Shown: positions 58,704 to 64,000 of the stretch, one piece after another | Position numbering within the stretch: the stretch's first letter is position 1 | Layout: every line of letters starts with the position of its first letter | Assembly: GCA_035555595.1 (NCBI GenBank) | Contig: DATMGK010000031.1 | Location: 1-64,000, forward strand | Direction of reading: 5' to 3' | DNA: 64,000 nt | Origin: Croceibacterium_A sp035555595 | Lineage (GTDB): Bacteria; Pseudomonadota; Alphaproteobacteria; Sphingomonadales; Sphingomonadaceae | The notes under the pieces: generated by a model | The model's input: the letters and a program-made list of their open reading frames with translations, nothing else | Told to the model about the DNA's origin: nothing | Database searches by the model: none | Position numbers and translations under genes: made by a program

Positions 58704-59439
58704 GATCGATAACCTCCATGCCACCGTCGCCGACAAGCCGATCCTCAAGGGCCTGTCCCTCACCGTCAATGCGGGCGAGGTTCATGCGATTATGGGGCCG
58801 AACGGGGCGGGCAAATCCACGCTGGCTTATGTGCTGGGCGGGCGTCCCGGATATGAAGTGACGGAAGGTTCGGTCACGCTCGCCGGGCAGGATTTGCTGG
58901 CGCTTGATCCGCATGAACGGGCTGCTGCCGGGCTGTTCCTCGGGTTTCAGTATCCGGTTGAGATTCCCGGCGTTTCCACGGTGCAGTTCCTGCGCGAGGC
59001 GCTGAACGCGCAGCGCAAGGCGCGGGGGGAAGAACCGCTGTCGGGCGGCGAGTTCCTGAAGCTGGCGCGCGAGAAGGCGGCGCTGCTGAAGCTGGACCCC
59101 GAAATGCTCAAGCGCCCGGTCAACCTCGGCTTTTCAGGCGGGGAGAAGAAGCGGGCAGAGATGGTGCAGATGGGCATCCTCGATCCCTCGCTGGCGGTGC
59201 TGGACGAGACCGATTCCGGCCTCGACATCGATGCGCTGCGCATTGTGGGCGAAGGGATCAACGCGATCATGCGCCGTCCCGACAAGGGCGTGCTGCTGAT
59301 CACGCATTACCAGCGGCTGCTCGATTACGTGAAGCCGGATGTGGTCCATGTGCTGGCAAAGGGCCGCATCGTGAAGAGCGGCGGCCCTGAATTGGCGCTG
59401 GAGCTGGAAAAGCAGGGTTACGAGGCGGTGGCGGCGTGA
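58696..59439 (+). CDS. sufC: Fe-S assembly ATPase SufC
   Basis: 247 residues, ABC-type ATPase of the SufBC2D scaffold. Walker A GPNGAGKST (34-42), signature LGFSGGEKKRAEM, Walker B LAVLDETDSGLD, His in LLITHYQRLL. GTG start at 58696, overlapping the DUF559 gene. Ends in the TGATG overlap with sufD. Confidence 0.96.
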   Translation: MLKIDNLHATVADKPILKGLSLTVNAGEVHAIMGPNGAGKSTLAYVLGGRPGYEVTEGSVTLAGQDLLALDPHERAAAGLFLGFQYPVEIPGVSTVQFLREALNAQRKARGEEPLSGGEFLKLAREKAALLKLDPEMLKRPVNLGFSGGEKKRAEMVQMGILDPSLAVLDETDSGLDIDALRIVGEGINAIMRRPDKGVLLITHYQRLLDYVKPDVVHVLAKGRIVKSGGPELALELEKQGYEAVAA

Positions 59440-60191
59440 TGGAGCTGGCGGCCCTTCCTACCGCGCGCGATGAGGAATGGCGCTACGCCGACTTTTCGGC
59501 GGTGGACGCGCTCGCGCCCGAAGCGTTTTCGGAGTGGAAAGACGTCACCCTCGCGCCGGGCGAAGTGCGTCGCAAGTGCCTCGTAGTCGGCGGCGATGCG
59601 CCGGAACTGCACCGTATCCGCCTGACCGTGGGCGAAGGTGCACGGGCGGAACTGTTCGTGGCTAATATCGGTGCGGCCTATACGCGCGTTGAGGCGGAAG
59701 TGAGGCTGGCGCGCGGCGCGCATTTCCAGTTCGGCGGCGTGACGATCGGCGGGGGCGATGCGACGCGCGAATTCGTCACCCGCACCGTTCATGTAGAGCC
59801 GGAAGCGACCAGTGAACAGGTCGTCCGCGCGGTCCACTGGAACACCGCGACCGGCAATTTCCTTGGCCGTATCGATGTCGCGCGTGATGCGCAGAAGACT
59901 GACGCGGCACAGGATTTCAAGGCGCTGCTGCTGGAACGTGGCGCATCTGCCAATGCCAAGCCGGAACTGGAAATCTTCGCGGATGACGTGAAGTGCGCCC
60001 ACGGCGCGGCCATCGGCCAGATGGACGAAATGGCCCGCTTCTACATGGCAGCGCGGGGAATCCCGCCAGAGGCTGCGCGCAAGCTGCTGGTCCATGCCTT
60101 CATCGCGGATGCCTTCGTGGCGCTGGACGATGAGGGGGAGCGCGAGCGTCTGCTGGAAGCGGCGCTTTCCGCGCTGGGTGATGCGGCATGA
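59439..60191 (+). CDS. sufD: Fe-S cluster assembly protein SufD
   Basis: 250 residues. Partner of SufB in the scaffold. It is clearly shorter than the E. coli SufD (about 420 residues), lacking most of the N-terminal helical part but keeping the beta-helix and the C-terminal RKLLVHAFIADAFVAL. Such short SufD forms seem usual in sphingomonads. ATG shares bases with the sufC stop (TGATG). Confidence 0.93.
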   Translation: MELAALPTARDEEWRYADFSAVDALAPEAFSEWKDVTLAPGEVRRKCLVVGGDAPELHRIRLTVGEGARAELFVANIGAAYTRVEAEVRLARGAHFQFGGVTIGGGDATREFVTRTVHVEPEATSEQVVRAVHWNTATGNFLGRIDVARDAQKTDAAQDFKALLLERGASANAKPELEIFADDVKCAHGAAIGQMDEMARFYMAARGIPPEAARKLLVHAFIADAFVALDDEGERERLLEAALSALGDAA

Positions 60192-61393
60192 GCGATACGG
60201 CGACCCTGGCGCCCCGTCTTGGACAGGATTTGAGGTCCGACTTCCCCGGCCTGCTCAACGGCGAAGGTGCACCGTGGCACTACCTCGATTCCGCCGCGAC
60301 CGCGCAGAAGCCGCAGGCGGTGATCGATGCCATGGTGCGGGCCATGGGTGCCGACTACGCGACCGTGCATCGCGGCGTTTATACCCGTTCTGCCGAAATG
60401 ACGCTGGCCTATGAAGCCGCGCGGCGGCGGGTGGCGGCGTTCATCGGCGGGCGTGAGGACGAGGTGGTGTTTACGCGCGGCGCGACCGAGGCGATCAATC
60501 TTGTTGCCTACAGTTACCCCGGCAAGGGCCGGGTTTTGCTGTCGGAACTGGAACATCATTCCAATATCGTGCCGTGGCAATTGGCTGGCTGGCAGGTGGA
60601 TGTCTGCCCGCTGACAAGCGATGGGCGGATCGATCTGGACGCGGCGGAGCGGATGCTGACGCGCGAACACACCATGGTCGCCTTCGCTCATGTGTCCAAC
60701 GTGCTCGGCTCTGTGCTGGACGCGCGCCGCGCGGCGGATATCGCCCATGCCGTTGGGGCGAAGCTGCTGCTGGACGGATGCCAGGCCGTGCCGCGCCTGC
60801 CGGTCGATGTCGCGGCGCTCCATTGCGATTACTACGCTTTCTCAGGCCATAAGCTCTACGGCCCCACCGGCATCGGCGCGCTGTGGGGGCGCAGGGAACT
60901 GCTTGACGTCATGCCGCCGTGGCAAGGTGGCGGGGCGATGATCGAGAGGGTGACGTTTGAAAAGACCACCTTCGCGCCGCCGTCCCAGCGGTTTGAGGCT
61001 GGCACGCCTGCAATCGTGGAGGCGATCGGGCTGGGCGCTGCCTGCGAATACGTCAGCAACATCGGCCTTGAGGCGATCCACGCGCACGAGGCGGCGCTGG
61101 TTGCCCAATTGCGCGATGCACTGCGGTCGCGGAACGATGTCACGGTGTTCGGGCCGGAAGCCAGCGCGGGCATAGTCAGCTTTGCGATGGACGGCATTCA
61201 TCCCCACGATCTGGGCACTATATTGGACGAAGAGAACGTGGCGATCCGCGCGGGCCATCACTGCGCGCAGCCGTTGATGGATCGGCTGGGCGTTCCGGCG
61301 ACGGCGCGGGCCAGCTTCGGGCTCTACAGCGACGAAAGCGATGTGGCGGCCCTGCTGCGCGGGATCGAACGCGCGAGGAGGATTTTCGGGTGA
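60188..61393 (+). CDS. sufS: Cysteine desulfurase SufS
   Basis: 401 residues. PLP enzyme that takes sulfur from cysteine for cluster assembly. PLP lysine in SGHKLYGPTG (Lys222) and catalytic cysteine in RAGHHCAQP (Cys359), as in group II desulfurases. Overlaps sufD by 4 bp. No SufE gene is present here, so the sulfur acceptor is either elsewhere or not needed. Confidence 0.96.
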   Translation: MSDTATLAPRLGQDLRSDFPGLLNGEGAPWHYLDSAATAQKPQAVIDAMVRAMGADYATVHRGVYTRSAEMTLAYEAARRRVAAFIGGREDEVVFTRGATEAINLVAYSYPGKGRVLLSELEHHSNIVPWQLAGWQVDVCPLTSDGRIDLDAAERMLTREHTMVAFAHVSNVLGSVLDARRAADIAHAVGAKLLLDGCQAVPRLPVDVAALHCDYYAFSGHKLYGPTGIGALWGRRELLDVMPPWQGGGAMIERVTFEKTTFAPPSQRFEAGTPAIVEAIGLGAACEYVSNIGLEAIHAHEAALVAQLRDALRSRNDVTVFGPEASAGIVSFAMDGIHPHDLGTILDEENVAIRAGHHCAQPLMDRLGVPATARASFGLYSDESDVAALLRGIERARRIFG

Positions 61394-61872
61394 TGAGCGA
61401 AGAGGCAGACAAGTCTTTCCGCATAGAGGAAGTCGAAACAGTATCTGCCCCGCCGCGTGCGCGGGTGGAGGACGCCGAACCTGCGGCCGAAAAGCTGGAG
61501 CGCAAGCGCGACTATCTCGACGGGTTCCTGTCGCAGAAGCCGCAGGAGACTGCACCGGGGGAGCCCGGCGGCGCGCTGTATGAAAACGTCATCGATGCGC
61601 TGAAGGAAATCTACGATCCGGAAATCCCGGTGAACATCTATGATCTTGGCCTGATCTATGGCGTGGATGTGACCGACGATGGCGATGTCGCCATCGTGAT
61701 GACGCTGACCACGCCGCATTGCCCGGTGGCGGAATCGATGCCGGGCGAGGTCGAACTGCGCGTCAGCGCGGTGCCGGGCGTTCGCGATGCGCAGGTGGAA
61801 ATCACCTGGACCCCGCCCTGGGACCCCTCGAAGATGAGCGACGAGGCGCGGCTGGAATTGGGAATGCTGTGA
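61393..61872 (+). CDS. sufT: SUF system assembly protein with MIP18/DUF59 domain (SufT-like)
   Basis: 159 residues: an N-terminal charged extension (about 1-60) and the MIP18-like domain (about 65-159; LKEIYDPEIPVNIYDLGLIYGV, TTPHCPVAESMPGEV with a conserved cysteine). Such proteins help Fe-S maturation as accessory factors. ATG overlaps the sufS stop. Confidence 0.9.
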   Translation: MSEEADKSFRIEEVETVSAPPRARVEDAEPAAEKLERKRDYLDGFLSQKPQETAPGEPGGALYENVIDALKEIYDPEIPVNIYDLGLIYGVDVTDDGDVAIVMTLTTPHCPVAESMPGEVELRVSAVPGVRDAQVEITWTPPWDPSKMSDEARLELGML

Positions 61873-61912
61873 TGGCGTGCCTATATCTTCGCGAAGGCAG
61901 GAAAACGATCCG

Positions 61913-62269
61913 ATGACCGAAACGAAAACCCGCGTCCGCCCGGCAGCCGTTATCCTCACGCCCGGCGCGGAAACGCGCATCGCCGATCTGATGGCGAAAG
62001 CGCCCGATGGGGCGATCGGCGTGAAACTGTCCACTCCGCGTCGCGGCTGCTCCGGTCTGGCCTATTCGGTGGACTATGTGACGGAAGAACAGGCTTTCGA
62101 CGAGAAGATCGAAACGCCCGGGGGCATGTTCTATATCGACGGGGCCAGTGTGCTCTACCTCATCGGCAGCACGATGGACTGGCAGGAGGATGATTTCACC
62201 GCCGGTTTCGTATTCCAGAACCCCAACGCCAAGGGCGCTTGCGGTTGTGGGGAGAGCTTTACGGTATAG
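61913..62269 (+). CDS. sufA: A-type Fe-S carrier SufA
   Basis: 118 residues with conserved cysteines at 46 (RRGCSGLAY) and at 110 and 112 (ACGCGESF). Accepts clusters from SufBC2D and passes them on. 40 bp after sufT with no visible promoter, so the last gene of the SUF operon. Convergent with a lipoprotein gene 3 bp away. Confidence 0.94.
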   Translation: MTETKTRVRPAAVILTPGAETRIADLMAKAPDGAIGVKLSTPRRGCSGLAYSVDYVTEEQAFDEKIETPGGMFYIDGASVLYLIGSTMDWQEDDFTAGFVFQNPNAKGACGCGESFTV

Positions 62270-62272
62270 CCG

Positions 62273-62725
62273 TCAGCGCCGCAGCGACGATACGCAACTG
62301 GCGCGATCCACGTCCTGCCCGTCACTGGTGCGCCGCGCCTCCACCCATGTGGCGACCGGTTGTGCCCCTTCGCTCAGCGGATAGAGGAATACGTCCAGCA
62401 CGCAGGACCGGCCGACGAATTGCAGTTTCCGCATGTCGCCTTCTCGCACGTCCAGCCGTGGATCGCCGAAGCGCCGGATCAGGGCATTCGCATCCTGACG
62501 GATCACGTTTTCCAGACCGGGGGATCGCATGATCTCTGGCGCTACAAAGCTCGGCCGGGGCGGCCGTGACGGCAAGGTCGGTGGGACGGGAGCCTGTGTG
62601 GGGGGGCGCAACACCTGCGGTGATCCGGGGCGCGATGATTGGGGGGCGGGCGCAGGGGCTGGCACGGCGGCGCAGCCCGCCACCAGCGGGATCAACAGCA
62701 TCAGGGCGGCAAAACGCGGGGTCAA
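62273..62725 (-). CDS. Putative lipoprotein, proline-rich N-terminus
   Basis: 150 residues. Lipobox VAGC (Cys18) after a hydrophobic stretch, then a long Pro-rich linker (residues about 22-60) and a C-terminal globular part (about 75-150; NALIRRFGDPRLDVREGDM). Family not recognised. TTG start at 62725, with GGAGG 5 bp upstream and a 4-bp overlap (TTGA) with the EI24 gene stop, so the two are co-translated. Confidence 0.72.
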   Translation of the reverse strand: MTPRFAALMLLIPLVAGCAAVPAPAPAPQSSRPGSPQVLRPPTQAPVPPTLPSRPPRPSFVAPEIMRSPGLENVIRQDANALIRRFGDPRLDVREGDMRKLQFVGRSCVLDVFLYPLSEGAQPVATWVEARRTSDGQDVDRASCVSSLRR

Positions 62726-63417
62726 CTTGGCCTCCGTCTATGGATCAGATTGGTGGCGGCGGCCGCACCCAGCACAGGCGCGATGAAATTCACCAGTGGC
62801 AACGCCAGCAGTGCGGCAACCGCGCCGCCCAGCAGAAATCGTTCGCCCATTCCGGTCGGTGCCGGATCGCCGCGAAAGCGCCGGTGGCGCAGCCAGACCA
62901 TGTCCTGCAATTCCCGCCCCACCAGCACGGCATTGACGAACAGGAACAGCAGCGCCGGGCCAATGCCCGTCACGATCAGCACAAGTGCAAAGGGCAGCGC
63001 GGCCAGATTGACCAGCAGCGCCCGTGATGCGGCGCGGATGCTGGTGGAAAGCTGTTCGGCAATGGGCAGATCGCGCGCCTGCCCGGCCCTTTCGGGATAG
63101 CTGCGCGCCTCCACCGCCTGAACCACTTCATCGGCGAAGAAGCCGATCACTGCCATCGCCACGATGCGCCATGCCAGCCACAGGCCCAGCAGCGCCATCA
63201 GCAGCGAGGCCAGTCCGCGTATCTCCTCCGCGCCGGGAAACAGCGTGTCGCCCAGCCCGGCCCCGGCCAGCGCCCAGTCGATCAGATACCAGCCGCCCCA
63301 CACTACCGCTGCGAACAGCACCAGTGTCACCGCCAGGCTTTTCAGCATGATGCGGATAATGCGCGGATCGGCCAATTGGCCGATTGCGAGCAGCAGCGAT
63401 GCGGTTACCGTGCCCAT
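62722..63417 (-). CDS. EI24 domain (CysZ-like) membrane protein
   Basis: 231 residues with about five to six membrane segments, matching the EI24/CysZ family (related to sulfate permease CysZ and to eukaryotic EI24). SulP proteins are the other sulfate-linked permease here, at 0.6-2.3 kb, but no link is known. Function in this organism not established. It is coupled to the lipoprotein gene downstream. Confidence 0.87.
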   Translation of the reverse strand: MGTVTASLLLAIGQLADPRIIRIMLKSLAVTLVLFAAVVWGGWYLIDWALAGAGLGDTLFPGAEEIRGLASLLMALLGLWLAWRIVAMAVIGFFADEVVQAVEARSYPERAGQARDLPIAEQLSTSIRAASRALLVNLAALPFALVLIVTGIGPALLFLFVNAVLVGRELQDMVWLRHRRFRGDPAPTGMGERFLLGGAVAALLALPLVNFIAPVLGAAAATNLIHRRRPS

Positions 63418-63525
63418 CCGTGCTTGCGATTGCCTGCGCTGCAGGCCAAGTCAACGCTACGAATGAAAGACCCGTGTGCAGGGCCGTCCCGGCTCTCGCC
63501 ATTTCCGTGATGCCGGAAGGATTCC

Positions 63526-64000
63526 ATGAAAGACCCGAGATACGACGTGATCGCGATCGGCAATGCCATCGTCGACGTGATGTCCCCCTGCGACGATGAA
63601 CTGATCGAGGAATTGCAGCTCAACCGTGGCGGCATGACTCTGGTCGACGCCGCGCGGGCGAAGGAGCTGTACGACGCGATGGGCCCCGCGCGCGAGGTTT
63701 CGGGCGGATCGGCGGCGAACACGCTGGCGGGCCTTGCGGCGTTGGGCGCGCAATGCGCGTTCATCGGGCAGGTCGCGAAGGATCAGCTGGGGGAAGTCTT
63801 CGCGCACGATATTCATGCGGCTGGCATTGATTTCGATACGCCAGCCCAAGACGGGGAGCCGACCGGTCGATGCCTGATCTTCGTCACGCCCGACGGGCAG
63901 CGGACGATGAATACCTTCCTCGGCGCCTCGCAGGCCTTGCCCGCCGCTGCTCTGAATGAAGAAGCGATTAGCGGCGCCAGCATCCTCTACCTTGAAGGCT
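63526..64000 (+). CDS. Adenosine kinase (PfkB family), 5' part (cut by window edge)
   Basis: The frame is open to the right edge; about 158 codons are visible. N-terminal PfkB features: YDVIAIGNAIVDVMSP, SGGSAANTLAGLAALG (substrate-binding glycine-rich segment), FIGQVAKDQLG. Typical of bacterial adenosine kinases, which make AMP from adenosine. ATG at 63526 with GGAAGG upstream. The C-terminal catalytic Asp region is outside the window. Confidence 0.88.
   Translation, partial: MKDPRYDVIAIGNAIVDVMSPCDDELIEELQLNRGGMTLVDAARAKELYDAMGPAREVSGGSAANTLAGLAALGAQCAFIGQVAKDQLGEVFAHDIHAAGIDFDTPAQDGEPTGRCLIFVTPDGQRTMNTFLGASQALPAAALNEEAISGASILYLEG

Overview
The window is GC-rich chromosomal DNA from an alphaproteobacterium, most likely Sphingomonadales and probably near Erythrobacteraceae. 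This rests on gene content and order (mnmE-mnmG-rsmG-parA-parB, hemE next to ppsR-maf-aroE-coaE-dnaQ, a SUF operon led by an Rrf2 regulator, UrcA, DUF1491 and PopZ/DUF2497 proteins) and on recalled protein similarity, not on a search. Coding density is high, many neighbouring genes overlap by 4 bp, and I saw no tRNA, rRNA, insertion sequence, prophage or CRISPR array.

The landmark is a probable chromosomal replication origin at about 27.08-27.38 kb, between hemE and ppsR. This is the same gene context as the Caulobacter origin. It holds an A/T-rich stretch, several DnaA-box-like 9-mers and five GANTC sites. Genes left of it back to parB run leftward and genes right of it run rightward, as expected for leading-strand genes at an origin. 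Three parS sites lie 5-8 kb to the left, two inside rsmG and one between mnmG and mnmE, next to parA and parB.

Layout. 0-7.3 kb: end of a DNA ligase gene, an XRE-SulP pair, a hemB-led operon (hemB, two GNATs, gamma carbonic anhydrase, DUF167) and an M23 peptidase. 7.5-11.5 kb: SUV3-like helicase, S4 protein, ferredoxin and CarD. 11.6-13.7 kb: two GIN/DUF2807 adhesin-like proteins and a lipoprotein, with a palindrome over the first promoter. 13.7-17.6 kb: Sua5, DUF815 ATPase, sorbosone-dehydrogenase-like protein, MsrC. 17.6-27.1 kb: parB, parA, rsmG, mnmG, mnmE, a small DUF6489-like protein, a P-loop protein, rho, hemJ, hemE. 27.1-27.4 kb: oriC. 27.4-33.8 kb: ppsR, maf, aroE, coaE, dnaQ, hpf, ptsN, thioesterase, DUF1491, cell wall hydrolase. 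33.8-38.9 kb: xthA, erpA, CBS protein, small membrane protein, 2Fe-2S ferredoxin, PopZ-like protein, TolC and a PIMT-like protein. 39-45 kb: fumarase, LytS/LytTR two-component pair, UrcA, diacylglycerol kinase, phosphoesterase. 45-50.5 kb: rpsI, rplM, cutA, ctaA, MerC, map, a thiS-thiG fusion and two uncharacterised genes. 51-55.7 kb: acyl-CoA synthetase, ggt, pyrD. 55.8-62.3 kb: a terminator-ended transcript candidate followed by the SUF operon (iscR-type regulator, sufB, unknown, DUF559, sufC, sufD, sufS, sufT, sufA). 62.3-64 kb: lipoprotein, EI24 protein, start of an adenosine kinase gene.

Most of this is housekeeping: heme synthesis (hemB, hemJ, hemE, ctaA), Fe-S assembly (SUF, erpA), origin function and segregation, translation. 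The least explained parts are the possible small RNA or attenuator before the SUF operon, the two extra genes between sufB and sufC, the internal ThiS-ThiG fusion, and the palindromic operator of the GIN genes.
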